Shown: positions 8,458 through 17,496, counted from the first letter of the stretch. The stretch: 64,000 nucleotides of DNA from Crocinitomicaceae bacterium (GCA_016708105.1 JADJGJ010000001.1:1116001-1180000), one strand, 5' to 3'. A program made the numbers and translations. The notes: a model not told the origin generated them from the letters alone.

Positions 8458-8733
8458 TTAACGTAATATTTTCTTCTTTTCAGATTCAAATTCATCTTGT
8501 GTCAATGCACCAGATTCACGCATTTTATTTAGTCGTTCAATTTTGTCCAAATTATCAGATGAATTTATTGAATGCGTTTTGACCACTGTATCTAGAGCCT
8601 CTGATTTTGCTTTGTGTTTTGCACGACTGTTTGACAGAACCACCACAGCAATTATCAAACCAATGAATCCAAGAACTCCGACAATTATCGTTGTTTGCCA
8701 TGGCCCCATTATTCCCATAAAAACTACTTTCAT
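8458..8733 (-). CDS. Small membrane protein with SHOCT domain
   Basis: 91 aa: one N-terminal transmembrane helix (TTIIVGVLGFIGLIIAVVVL, about 14-33), a short basic linker and a C-terminal SHOCT motif (IERLNKMRESGALTQDEFES, ending in Lys-rich residues). SHOCT is a short domain often found at the ends of membrane or oligomerising proteins. It lies between hsdR and the DUF262 gene with short gaps and probably shares their transcript. A role in the defence operon is unknown; it may be a passenger. Confidence 0.8.
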   Translation of the reverse strand: MKVVFMGIMGPWQTTIIVGVLGFIGLIIAVVVLSNSRAKHKAKSEALDTVVKTHSINSSDNLDKIERLNKMRESGALTQDEFESEKKKILR

Positions 8734-8755
8734 ATTATTTTGTTTAATTTATTTT

Positions 8756-11700
8756 TTACCCAACCTCCGGCCAATTCTTAAATTGCCCTTCAGCTTGTTC
8801 CATGATTTCTTGTAAAATTTTATTGAGTTGATCTAAATCAACTTTTCCGCGAAGTTCTCTTTTAATTGCGAGGCGAATTGCTGCTTTGGCATCTTCTTTT
8901 TTGGTCCAGTCAATTTCCAAATTGTCTTTGACGGCTTTGCAGACGGCGTGGACAACATTTTGAATTGGACCGGCTTCTTGTATGATTTCTTTTTTGGCGT
9001 GGATGATGTCGTAGAAGGCTAACTCTTCATCAGAGATGCCGAGTTCTTTTTGGCGCTTCTCTTCTTCCTGCATTTCTTTGGCGCGCTCTACCAATTCTAA
9101 AATGGTGGTGTAAGAATCAATTGCGTTTTTGTGGTATTGCTCAATGACTTTTTCTATTTCTTCTTTGAGTGAATTGTACTTGCGGATATTTTTATGCAAG
9201 CGTAAAGCAATTTCTCCTTTCAGAATGTTGCGCATCAATTCTATTTTTAATGCCAAGCCTGATTTGTCTTTTTTGGCGCCTAATAAAAAATCTTCGTTGA
9301 GAATAGAAACATCGGGACGCGCAATGCCCGCCATGGCAAATACATCAATGATTTGATCTGATTCAATACTCTGTGAAATTAAATCACGGACTTTTTTCTG
9401 ATTGTCTTTTTTTCCGATGACGATTGATTTTGCTTTGCGAACTGCTGCCGAAATGTGTTGCACGTAAATTACATCCAATGCATATTCAGCAAGCTCTTCT
9501 CTACTTTTTACAATACTTACTAAACCAGTCAGCACTTTTTCATCTTTCATGAACTGATCTGCGAGCTGATCTGTTTTTAAAATAGCATTAGTTCCTTGAT
9601 TGATCAACATCATTTTATCACCAGATGTCAATGCGCGCCATTTGCTGTAATCAATTTCAGCGGGTAAATGTGATTTACATTTTCCAACTTGATCAATGAA
9701 CATTTCTAATGCTTTCTCAATATCAATTTTAGTTTCACCTCTACCACCACCTGCGGTGTATTTGTCTGTTGCAGATTTTAATTGATCACCAATTCCAATA
9801 TAATCTACAATGACGCCTGATTGTTTATCTGCAAAAACTCGGTTGGCGCGTGCAATGGCTTGCATCAAATTATGACCGGTCATTACTTTATCCACGTACA
9901 GAGAATTAATAATAGGCGCATCAAAACCTGTTAACCACATGTCACGCACAATGACAATTTTCAAAGGATCATCTGGATTTTTAAATCTCTTTTTGATTGT
10001 TTCAAATTGATCTTTTGTTCTTACATGTTCTTTCCATTCTGGTGGATCTTTTGAAATATTAGAGGTGATGATGACCGCTACTTCAGGACATCCCTCTAAT
10101 TTTGTAATGGCATCAAACATCTTCACACAATTTCTGCGACTCATACAAACAATCATGGCTTTACCTTCAAGCGTTTCTGTTCGATTGGTGAAGTGACGCA
10201 AAATATCTGCTGCAATTTTTTCTACTCTATCTTGTGAGCCTGCCGCATCTTCTATGGCGGCCCATTTCATGAAGCGTTCATCACTGTTGGCCTCTGTGAT
10301 TTCGTCAACCTCCTCATCAATATTTTCATTTGCCAGATGCAATTTTGCCAAACGGGGTTCATAATAAATTGGAACGGTGGCACCATCTTCAACAGCTTGT
10401 TTGATGTCATAAGTGTGAATCACTTCACCAAATAATTCTTCGGTATCCGCATCTTTTTTATCAATGGGTGTTCCGGTGAAACCTATGAATGACGCATTGG
10501 GTAAAGCAGTTCTTAAATTGGCGGCGTAACCATCCAACAAACCGTATTGGGTGCGGTGCGCTTCATCTGCAATGACAATGATGTTATCTCTTGATGATAA
10601 AACGGGATGTACAATTTCACCTAATTCATTTCCGAGCGACGAAGTCAGCTCCAATTCGCTTGGGTCACAGAGCGACGAAGTCCGCTCCAATTCGCTTGCG
10701 AATTCCCCCGCGTCAACCTTCCCTCCTTGAGGAGGGCTAGGGAGGTGTCCCTTCAGCTCTGGCTTACGATTCAACACACCCCTATGCACCAAACTCAGTC
10801 TAAATTCAGTCTTATGTTCCTTGATATAGTTTTTAATATCTAGTAAAACGCTATCCATCAATTTTTCAACTGCCGAAGCAGAGAAACGAAGAAAGTTAAT
10901 TCCTAAATCTTCTAAATTCTTCTGCCTTTTAGCGTCTCTCTGCTGAGCTTCCTCACTATCATGCACCGATCCATCTACTTCAATTGCCAACATAAGTTCA
11001 GGGCAGAAAAAATCTACGATGTAATGACCGATTGGTTTTTGCCGGTGAAAATCAACTCCCAATTTATCTCGTTTGAGTTGATTCCAAAGTAATACTTCAG
11101 ATAAATTTTCTGCGTATCGGTTAGCTTTGACATGATCACCTAATTTATCATTGTACTTTAGGAATCCGGCTTTTGTGAAACCATTTTCATCAATGATGCT
11201 TAAATAGGGTTTGAAGAATTTTTCAAGTGCGGCTTGGTGTTCCCCCGCCCCGACCCCCTCCGTCCTGCGGACAACTCCCTTTGGGGAGGAATTTTTAAGG
11301 CGGAACTTTTCAATGGTGGTGAAGATAACGCCTCCGGCATCGGTGTCTAAAAGACGGCGCAATTCATCTGTGCTTGTTGCATGCGTAACTTCACCTACAA
11401 TATCTTTACACAAAACAAAATTTTCATAGAGTTGCCAATCCAAATCATTACGGTCAACTTGCACTACAATGGTTGGATTTTTGAGCTCCGGTAACTGACG
11501 CAAAATACCGGTGTAAATGGCCATTGAAATACTTTTACCAGAGCCTTGCGTATGCCAGATGACACCAATGCGGCCATCACCAATAGGCTTAATAGAATCT
11601 TTGGTTTTTTCTACTGCAAAATTGACTCCAAAATATTGGTGATACTTGGCGCCTTTTTTAATTAAAGTTCCGTTGTGATCTTCAAAAAATATAAAATGTT

Positions 11701-12418
11701 TGAGGTAATTCAGTAAACGATCTTTGCCAAATAATCCATGCAATAAAGAGTGCAACTGAAAATCATTTTCATCTACAATGTCTTTTCCATTGACAGATTT
11801 CCAGGGAGCAAACCATTCCATGCTTGCCGGAAACATGCCGTGCTGCGCCGTTTTACCATCACTGATAATGGTGAGCGCATTGTACTCAAACAAAAGCGGA
11901 ATATCTTGTTTGTAATGTTGTATTTGATTGAAAGCTTCGTTTTCTGTGGTGTTGTGATCAAACCAATTTTTAAATTCAAAAATGATGAGAGGCAAACCAT
12001 TTATATAAATCAACAAATCAGGAATGCGACGATTGCGCCCAACAATTTCTAATTGATTGACGCAGTAAAAAGTATTGTTTTCTGGATTTTCAAAATCGAT
12101 TGGGTAAATGTGCAGCGCATTTTCTTTCTCATTTTGTTTCCAGGAGATATCAATTCCTTTGGTCAATTTTAAATGAAAATCACGGTTGCGATATTCCAAA
12201 TCTGCACCGACATTGTTAGTGAATTCTTTGGCTGCTTCTTTCACCATTTCAGCCGGTAGTTGCGGGTATTTTTTTGCAATAAAATTTTGTAATACATCTT
12301 CCAATACCACCGTGCGCGCCTCACGTGTAAAACTTGCACCATGCACATGCTCATAGCCCATTTGCTCTAACCACTCAATGGCAGCTTGTTCAATATGGAA
12401 TTCTTTCAAATCGGTCAT
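8756..12418 (-). CDS. hsdR: Type I restriction enzyme R subunit with an inserted DUF559 nuclease domain
   Basis: 1220 aa, longer than the usual 1000-1050. N-terminal PD-(D/E)xK nuclease with IPDLLIY (Asp134) and EFK (148-150); Walker A in HTQGSGKS (289-296); DEAH box at 618-621; helicase motif around MWLTGFDAPIINSLYVDK. HsdR translocates DNA with ATP and cuts unmethylated DNA together with HsdM and HsdS. Residues about 374-603 have no counterpart in the family: they start with a translated GC-rich palindrome, then contain a DUF559/Vsr-like domain (HYIVDFF with Asp469, IEVDG with Glu480), then more repeat-derived sequence, before HPVLSSRDN resumes the normal helicase. The frame is open throughout, so the protein may still work, but this is untested. 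It overlaps hsdS by 4 bp. Confidence 0.95.
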   Translation of the reverse strand: MTDLKEFHIEQAAIEWLEQMGYEHVHGASFTREARTVVLEDVLQNFIAKKYPQLPAEMVKEAAKEFTNNVGADLEYRNRDFHLKLTKGIDISWKQNEKENALHIYPIDFENPENNTFYCVNQLEIVGRNRRIPDLLIYINGLPLIIFEFKNWFDHNTTENEAFNQIQHYKQDIPLLFEYNALTIISDGKTAQHGMFPASMEWFAPWKSVNGKDIVDENDFQLHSLLHGLFGKDRLLNYLKHFIFFEDHNGTLIKKGAKYHQYFGVNFAVEKTKDSIKPIGDGRIGVIWHTQGSGKSISMAIYTGILRQLPELKNPTIVVQVDRNDLDWQLYENFVLCKDIVGEVTHATSTDELRRLLDTDAGGVIFTTIEKFRLKNSSPKGVVRRTEGVGAGEHQAALEKFFKPYLSIIDENGFTKAGFLKYNDKLGDHVKANRYAENLSEVLLWNQLKRDKLGVDFHRQKPIGHYIVDFFCPELMLAIEVDGSVHDSEEAQQRDAKRQKNLEDLGINFLRFSASAVEKLMDSVLLDIKNYIKEHKTEFRLSLVHRGVLNRKPELKGHLPSPPQGGKVDAGEFASELERTSSLCDPSELELTSSLGNELGEIVHPVLSSRDNIIVIADEAHRTQYGLLDGYAANLRTALPNASFIGFTGTPIDKKDADTEELFGEVIHTYDIKQAVEDGATVPIYYEPRLAKLHLANENIDEEVDEITEANSDERFMKWAAIEDAAGSQDRVEKIAADILRHFTNRTETLEGKAMIVCMSRRNCVKMFDAITKLEGCPEVAVIITSNISKDPPEWKEHVRTKDQFETIKKRFKNPDDPLKIVIVRDMWLTGFDAPIINSLYVDKVMTGHNLMQAIARANRVFADKQSGVIVDYIGIGDQLKSATDKYTAGGGRGETKIDIEKALEMFIDQVGKCKSHLPAEIDYSKWRALTSGDKMMLINQGTNAILKTDQLADQFMKDEKVLTGLVSIVKSREELAEYALDVIYVQHISAAVRKAKSIVIGKKDNQKKVRDLISQSIESDQIIDVFAMAGIARPDVSILNEDFLLGAKKDKSGLALKIELMRNILKGEIALRLHKNIRKYNSLKEEIEKVIEQYHKNAIDSYTTILELVERAKEMQEEEKRQKELGISDEELAFYDIIHAKKEIIQEAGPIQNVVHAVCKAVKDNLEIDWTKKEDAKAAIRLAIKRELRGKVDLDQLNKILQEIMEQAEGQFKNWPEVG
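10610..11299 (-). mobile_element. In-frame inserted module in hsdR: palindromes plus DUF559 nuclease domain
   Basis: About 690 bp (230 codons) splitting hsdR between TIEKFRL and HPVLSSRDN. The high-coordinate end (11241-11296) carries the GC-rich repeat in one orientation (GACCCCCTCCGTCCTGCGG, then TTTGGGGAGGAA). The low-coordinate end (10704-10755) carries a diverged copy in the opposite orientation (TTCCCTCCTTGAGGAGGG, then GGGAGGTGTCC). Between them is a coding segment for a DUF559 endonuclease-like domain with Asp469 and Glu480 of hsdR as likely metal ligands. The same palindrome occurs in hsdM and hsdS. Boundaries come from where normal HsdR similarity stops and restarts and are good to a few codons. 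Confidence 0.75.
10634..10698 (-). repeat. 36-bp tandem duplication inside hsdR insertion
   Basis: GAGCGACGAAGTC followed by a CTCCAATTCGCTTG block occurs at 10634-10662 and again at 10670-10698, a 36-bp period that adds two 12-aa units (SELERTSSLCDP and SELELTSSLGNE). The period is a multiple of three, so the hsdR frame is preserved. Confidence 0.85.
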
Positions 12419-13686
12419 ATCAATTCTTTTGTACTAATACTTCCTCCCCGCGGGGAGGTGTCCGCAGGACGGAGGGGGTCCTTTTTTACTCTGATTTCTC
12501 CGCTGATTAATTTTGGGAGCAGGTAATCACGAGTTTGTTTCAATAAATTATTTTCCTTGAGATTATTTGCCATTTGATCGAATAACGGTGAGATAAATTC
12601 AGTGGATTTTTTTAACGCTTCGATTTTAGTCCCGTATATTTCTATTGATTCTATTTCACTACCGCTGATATTTGGCTGTGCACTGCCGGTAGATTTGTTC
12701 AAGATAAAATTTTGAAATTCCTTAGAGTTGACAAATAGGTACGCTAGTTTATCTGCATAGTCAAATTTTGGAACTAATAAACCTACACGCTGATTTAACC
12801 ATAATGTCTTTGTTGTTTGTTCTACCATGCCTATCTTACCTATTTCGGCTCCTGTCATTGCGATTAAAACATCTTTTGATTTAACTCTAAATTTAGCATC
12901 AAGTTTAAATGCTTCTTCTTCAGCGATAAAGTCCGTTGAGTAAATGTCAACAAAACCGTTGTTTATGTTTTTAATTTTTAATACTGCATGATTACCATTT
13001 GTAACAAATCTATCTCCTTTAAATGCGTATCCATTCTGCAACGAAATTAAATCACCTAATAAAATTTTTTTTGGTTCATTATTTTTAAGAGTATTTTGAA
13101 GATAAGCGTTGGCCATTTCTTCTAAGGTTTTATTTGTTTGGAGGTTTAGTTCAATTTTGTCATCGAGGGCTGAGAGGATTTCGGCGATGGCTTGTTGTTC
13201 TTTTAGGGGGGGGAGGTCAACGATAAAATCGAAAATATCCGTAAGCTTAATGCTTGCTTGATTCGCACTTCCTTGTGCCGCCGTTGTTATATATTTTAAA
13301 AACCGCTCTGCTTTAAGAGAATAGTATAGGAACCTATTATCTAGGTTATGGTTTGATATTAATTTAACAGCATTCTGATTGAGTAGAGCGCCCTCAGCTT
13401 CTTTAGGAACACGAATTACCTTGCCCACAACAGATGAATAATTTGGTGGCCAAGAACCAACTGTCGCTATTACGACTTCATCAAATTTTAGCATATAATC
13501 TCTAAGGTCATTAGCTAGATTGTTATTAATTCGATGACAAGTGCTCAGATTAATTGAATTTTCTGTAGTATCAGATATTCTCACTACCGGAACTCCGCCT
13601 GATTCAAACCATGCGGATTTGAAAGCAAATCCCTTTTTGTGCTGTACTAATTCACCTAGTTTATATTTTTTCCAGTTGTTTGGCAT
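12415..13686 (-). CDS. hsdS: Type I restriction-modification specificity subunit S
   Basis: 423 aa with two target-recognition halves (about 1-150 and 205-345), each followed by a conserved helical region (PPLKEQQAIAEILSALDDKI and, more weakly, near SPLFDQMANNLKENNLLKQ). HsdS selects the two half-sites that HsdM methylates and HsdR uses. The start ATG shares one base with the KAP gene stop (TAATG), and the end overlaps hsdR (ATGA), so the three are co-translated. The normal C-terminus (LISGEIRV) is extended by DPLRPADTSPRGG and a short tail, which is a translated copy of the GC-rich palindrome also found in hsdR and hsdM. Confidence 0.95.
   Translation of the reverse strand: MPNNWKKYKLGELVQHKKGFAFKSAWFESGGVPVVRISDTTENSINLSTCHRINNNLANDLRDYMLKFDEVVIATVGSWPPNYSSVVGKVIRVPKEAEGALLNQNAVKLISNHNLDNRFLYYSLKAERFLKYITTAAQGSANQASIKLTDIFDFIVDLPPLKEQQAIAEILSALDDKIELNLQTNKTLEEMANAYLQNTLKNNEPKKILLGDLISLQNGYAFKGDRFVTNGNHAVLKIKNINNGFVDIYSTDFIAEEEAFKLDAKFRVKSKDVLIAMTGAEIGKIGMVEQTTKTLWLNQRVGLLVPKFDYADKLAYLFVNSKEFQNFILNKSTGSAQPNISGSEIESIEIYGTKIEALKKSTEFISPLFDQMANNLKENNLLKQTRDYLLPKLISGEIRVKKDPLRPADTSPRGGSISTKELI
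12441..12481. repeat. GC-rich palindromic repeat at the hsdS 3' end
   Basis: Begins TTCCTCCCCGCGGGGAGG, a near-perfect palindrome, continues TGTCCGCAGGAC, also palindromic, and ends GGAGGGGGTCC. It is almost identical to the copy at 17930-17972 in hsdM and to the inverted copy at 11241-11296 in hsdR. Within hsdS it supplies the last codons, shortly before the overlap with hsdR. Confidence 0.9.
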
Positions 13687-15470
13687 TAGATCTGATCTTT
13701 AATCGCAGAATAAAATTTCACATTTTCAAGCAACACTTCTTTCCAATCTAAAAATCCAAAAGTTGGACGAAATACGCCATTCTCTTGCTGACCTGTTTTT
13801 ATGTGCTTAACTATTCCATTCCCTTTATATTGTGTGAGATTGAACGTGCTATCCAAATTTAATGTGTACTCATATCGAAATTCTTGCCAAATGTAGCTTA
13901 CAAGATCGTTACTGTTTGGAACTTGTGTTGCGCCATGCAGAATGAAAAATTCATCATCAAAATTCACCTTATTTGTCACGTGAACTTCTTCGAGGGATTC
14001 AATTTTTTTTATGAGTAAATCTGTGTTTCCCAAATTAGTGAAAAACATTATCACTGAAGAATAGCTCCCATATTTGAAAAAAGTATGTGAGTGGAAATTA
14101 CTGTTCTCCAATTTAGACTTATTTGGTTGTAGCCGGATAGTTTGCAATTTTAGAAGTTCTCGAAGGGTTAATTGACCTGCATTCATTAAAGCCGTTGCCA
14201 ATAAAATAAATTTCTGATACATGGGATTACTCAGATATCCATTCGGATTCCTATGTCTATCGATGTTTTTAATTATTGAAAGCGTAACTCGATCATTGTT
14301 GTAGTCAAACTTTTTCGTGCTGTAGTACTTATTTATATATCCTTCAAAATTTGACTTTGGTCCATATCTATATGCATAAATATTATGCAAGTTCTCGTAG
14401 TCGGCTACCAAAATTATTCTATCAAAATCAAATTTATTGTGCTCATCTTCTCTTCTAAACTTGTAGGAATCATAATGTGCTGAAAAGACATTTAGAATTC
14501 TGAAGATGTGATCTGGATCCATTCTGTCAAGGTCGTCAATTAAAAGAACTACTTCCTTTTTTTCCGTTTCCTGTATTCTGTTTATGTACTTTCTGATTAA
14601 ATGAGAAACAAAATTGTCCTCAAATAATCCTCCCTCACGGTTCATGAATTCGTTAAAAAATTCCTGACCAAGTACCTTTTCATTTGTATTTAGCTTCTGA
14701 TGATAATCGATGAATTCATCCTTTAATGAATCAAATTTCTCAAACATCTGATACATGTTTTGGCCCAGGGTTGGAGATAAAAGTAGCAGGGGCGCTAATA
14801 ATTTATGTGCATTCTTTTTGAAAAAATCACTAAAAGCTTTTCCTGTGCTGGTACTTTTTTGGTCAAATTCAATTCCGGAATTAAGCAGTTGAATAAGCAA
14901 CTCACATTTTATATACGTAAAAATGTCTTCATTTTTTGCGACCGAGTAGTTTACTGGATAGAGTTTAAAAACGTGGTATTTGTTTTTTCTTTCTTCAAAA
15001 AAATAATCTAAGAAAGTGGACTTCCCTTTTCCAAATGGAGCTGAAAATAGAATTTTTATATTCCGTGGATCACGGAGGTGTTCTTCAAAACCATTAGTTG
15101 GTAATGTGCTGTCCAACAATTCAATCAGTTCATAGACTAAGCGTAAGTTCTTATATTCTTCAACATTCTTAAGATGTTCTTTATTGGAGTCATCGAACAT
15201 GAATTCAAGCGCCTTAAAATCTTCAAGGTGGTCACGAAAATTAATTTTGAAAGAAGAATCCTTTTCCGCCTGTGAAAGATGTATTGGATGGGTTGATTCT
15301 CCTCCACCAAAATGTGTTATTCTGATAATTATCTTAGGTGCCTGATAGGATTTTCCCTTTTCAAGAGGATCAAACTCCATGCGGATTAGATTGATAAATG
15401 GATTTTCGGCATCAACATTTAATCGATACCATTGATTTGGTTTTTCTAATTTTAATGTGTGCCTTGACAT
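13686..15470 (-). CDS. KAP-family P-loop NTPase in type I R-M operon
   Basis: 594 aa. Walker A is APFGKGKST (144-152) and Walker B VVLLIDDLDRMD (307-318), with the double Asp and following arginine usual for KAP NTPases of the STAND class. The N-terminal 130 residues have no recognised fold, and no transmembrane pair is visible in the P-loop domain. KAP NTPases occur in phage-defence operons. The gene lies between hsdS and the AlbA_2 gene; its ATG follows a TAG that closes an hsdM-tail remnant (TAG-T-ATG). AT content is higher than in hsdR or hsdM, hinting at a separate origin. A role as an abortive-infection-type sensor is inference. Confidence 0.85.
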   Translation of the reverse strand: MSRHTLKLEKPNQWYRLNVDAENPFINLIRMEFDPLEKGKSYQAPKIIIRITHFGGGESTHPIHLSQAEKDSSFKINFRDHLEDFKALEFMFDDSNKEHLKNVEEYKNLRLVYELIELLDSTLPTNGFEEHLRDPRNIKILFSAPFGKGKSTFLDYFFEERKNKYHVFKLYPVNYSVAKNEDIFTYIKCELLIQLLNSGIEFDQKSTSTGKAFSDFFKKNAHKLLAPLLLLSPTLGQNMYQMFEKFDSLKDEFIDYHQKLNTNEKVLGQEFFNEFMNREGGLFEDNFVSHLIRKYINRIQETEKKEVVLLIDDLDRMDPDHIFRILNVFSAHYDSYKFRREDEHNKFDFDRIILVADYENLHNIYAYRYGPKSNFEGYINKYYSTKKFDYNNDRVTLSIIKNIDRHRNPNGYLSNPMYQKFILLATALMNAGQLTLRELLKLQTIRLQPNKSKLENSNFHSHTFFKYGSYSSVIMFFTNLGNTDLLIKKIESLEEVHVTNKVNFDDEFFILHGATQVPNSNDLVSYIWQEFRYEYTLNLDSTFNLTQYKGNGIVKHIKTGQQENGVFRPTFGFLDWKEVLLENVKFYSAIKDQI

Positions 15471-15471
15471 A

Positions 15472-15576
15472 CTATTTTATTAAACTCTTCAAATTCTTCT
15501 CAATCCTCTCCTGCAACTCATTTGACTTAGCAAACTGCTCTTTCAAAGTAGCTGTGAGTTGTTTCATTTTTTGTTC
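15472..15576 (-). pseudogene. Duplicated remnant of the hsdM 3' end
   Basis: The minus strand reads KMKQLTATLKEQFAKSNELQ then ERIEKNLKSLIK and a TAG at 15472-15474. Residue for residue this matches the C-terminus of the intact HsdM (ending QKRIETNLTKMV) at about 90 percent over the first part. At DNA level about 75 bp match 17519-17597 with few mismatches. It has no start of its own and is closed by a stop just before the KAP ATG, exactly where hsdM would end in a plain hsdM-KAP-hsdS-hsdR operon. Confidence 0.88.
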
Positions 15577-15589
15577 ATTTTTTGCATCT

Positions 15590-15606
15590 GTTCATAAATT
15601 ATGAAC
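15590..15606. promoter_or_regulatory. 17-bp perfect palindrome upstream of the KAP gene
   Basis: GTTCATAAATTATGAAC: two 8-bp arms around one central A, 120 bp before the KAP start on the minus strand and just upstream of the hsdM-tail remnant. The size and symmetry fit an operator for a dimeric regulator. No regulator gene is present in the island, so the binding protein is unknown. Confidence 0.5.
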
Positions 15607-15827
15607 AAGCCGATATATTGTAATAATTTCTATTCTTCTAATCCTTTACAATTTTCTTGATGACATACCCAAACCCCAGACTTTATTTTTAAGAAAATAA
15701 TTGCTGTTTATAATCACCTTAATTATTCAATATGGCCAAAATATTTAATTTTAATTAATAATTACATATACACAACTATCTGACATATAATATATTAGGA
15801 TATTTAAATATTTAATTTATTTTTCAT
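15607..15827. other. AT-rich intergenic stretch after the AlbA_2 gene
   Basis: Together with the two preceding sites this is the 357-bp gap between the AlbA_2 stop and the KAP start. The last 170 bases are extremely AT-rich with ATTTAAATATTTAA-type self-complementary runs. No open frame, tRNA or clear terminator is seen. It may contain the promoter for the KAP-hsdS-hsdR part, but no TAnnTTTG box is evident on the minus strand. Confidence 0.5.
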
Positions 15828-17474
15828 TTATTTATTTTTTGCCAAAGAATATTTTCTATTCTTTTTAGGTCCTTCGGCAATTAAAACACCTTCTTTTACC
15901 AATTTATATATAGTCTTTTGGACATCTTGAATGGAAATATCCCCCAAACGTACATGAATTTCAGATTTACTGCTGGACAGATGATATTTTAAATCTTCTT
16001 CAATTAAGGCACCTAACCGATGCGGCTCAATTGTTTTTAATGAAGGTTTAATGTTAATTTTGGCCGAGGAATATATTTTGGGGTTTATTAAATACTCTGT
16101 TCCCTTCTTAATTCCTCTGCTGATAAGTATAGATTGCTGAATTAAAGTACCAACCCAATTTCTTAACCTGTCTTCAGATGGCAATTGAAGTAAATGAGAC
16201 AAAGTTGTTGTCATTATTTTTTTATGTTGAGCAACAATACCGGTAACAATAATCTCTTTTTGAGTCAGCGAATAATTATTTGAAATGAAATCAATAATTC
16301 CAAGCACTTCATCATCAACTGTATTTGACCTGACCGTTACTTTTAATTTATTCAAATCACTTTCAATTTCTGGAAATGTTTTTCCATCACGGCTAAGTTT
16401 TTCAAAAATGAGATCATATCCAGAACCTTCACCTTCCATCAGACCAAGGTCATGAAGAATATTAATCAGGTGTGGATTTCTTCTTTGCCGTTCATGCAAA
16501 ATATTATCCTTAGAAATACCCATTGGCAAGCCGCCAGGATTTGTAATCTCCAAACGGTCAGAGTATACTTCAATAAAAACATCTCCAGAAATTGTATAGC
16601 GTTTGTGAGCAACTGCGTTCACCAACAATTCTCGAATCACCTCTTTCGCATAATGCGGAACTTGTTTTCTAAAAAGCCCATTTGGAAATTCAGTTGCGTA
16701 ATTTAATTCAACTGCCGTCTTTTCTATTTCCAACAATAGATCTTTCGGATTCAAATCAAAATTACTCCAATTCAATTTTCGGATTTTTTCACCCTTATCA
16801 TTATAAACAAGATACTGCACACTTATTGGGTAAGCAATTCGACCCCGTTGTGCGGGAAAACCAAACCATAATATTCCTAGATTCGTTAAGAGACCATCGC
16901 GAATAAGCATGTAATGCTCCAATAGTTCCGTGTCATTTTTAGCCTTTACAAAATCAGATACTTTTTTAGATGCTCTAATGTCTTTCAGAAAACTTGAAAC
17001 CTCTTTTAAGTTTACATCATTAATACCCATTTTGAAAGGAGTAACGAGCTCCCACTGAAAGGCATTTTTTTCTGCGGCCAACCGTGTAAGTTCATCTGAA
17101 CCTACAGGTACACATTCATCACCCACTCTGATAAAGACTTTTCCACTCGTAGTGGTTGCAATGGTTCGCGATGAAGGTAAAACTGAAAAAGAAAAATATT
17201 CTCCACCATTTTCGTGAGCAAATCGTTCAGCATTCGCCAAACCGACACTATCAGTTAAATCTCTTAATCTTTTTAAAACTTCATTTATAACACCATCACC
17301 TATTTTCTGAGCTTGAGGGGGAACGTCCGCTTCATCTTCGATTCCAATAAAAATCATGCCACCTTGCGCATTTGCCAAACAAACGCAAGTTTCCGCAAGA
17401 GCTTTAAAATCGGCTGATTTACCAGTTACCTTTTTTAAACTTTTATATTCCGTATTTTTATTTTCAGTATTCAT
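15828..17474 (-). CDS. AlbA_2/Schlafen-type ATP-binding protein with C-terminal winged helix
   Basis: 548 aa. The N-terminus carries the AlbA_2 (divergent AAA-4) signature: NTEYKSLKK (about 6-14) and ALAETCVCLANAQGGMIFIG (27-46). The central part has the GHKL-like ATPase region often fused to it: VIRELLVNAVAHKRY, then ITNPGGLPMGI and GEGSGYDLIF. The C-terminal 150 residues look like one or two winged helices. Such proteins are DNA-binding regulators or defence-associated proteins. It sits between hsdM and the KAP gene, 22 bp after hsdM, and is bracketed by the two copies of the hsdM tail, so it is probably an acquired cassette. Confidence 0.88.
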   Translation of the reverse strand: MNTENKNTEYKSLKKVTGKSADFKALAETCVCLANAQGGMIFIGIEDEADVPPQAQKIGDGVINEVLKRLRDLTDSVGLANAERFAHENGGEYFSFSVLPSSRTIATTTSGKVFIRVGDECVPVGSDELTRLAAEKNAFQWELVTPFKMGINDVNLKEVSSFLKDIRASKKVSDFVKAKNDTELLEHYMLIRDGLLTNLGILWFGFPAQRGRIAYPISVQYLVYNDKGEKIRKLNWSNFDLNPKDLLLEIEKTAVELNYATEFPNGLFRKQVPHYAKEVIRELLVNAVAHKRYTISGDVFIEVYSDRLEITNPGGLPMGISKDNILHERQRRNPHLINILHDLGLMEGEGSGYDLIFEKLSRDGKTFPEIESDLNKLKVTVRSNTVDDEVLGIIDFISNNYSLTQKEIIVTGIVAQHKKIMTTTLSHLLQLPSEDRLRNWVGTLIQQSILISRGIKKGTEYLINPKIYSSAKINIKPSLKTIEPHRLGALIEEDLKYHLSSSKSEIHVRLGDISIQDVQKTIYKLVKEGVLIAEGPKKNRKYSLAKNK

Positions 17475-17496
17475 TTATTCTTTCACACATGTTTAT

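Noticed and set aside
10610..11299. hsdR insertion as an intein
   Set aside because: No Cys/Ser splice start at the left junction in a splice-like block and no His-Asn end at the right; the sequence is a DUF559 domain with repeat-derived flanks.
13686..15470. KAP gene as an anticodon nuclease of the PrrC/RloC type
   Set aside because: The Walker motifs fit KAP NTPases, and I see no PrrC-like catalytic Arg/Glu/His block or ABC signature.
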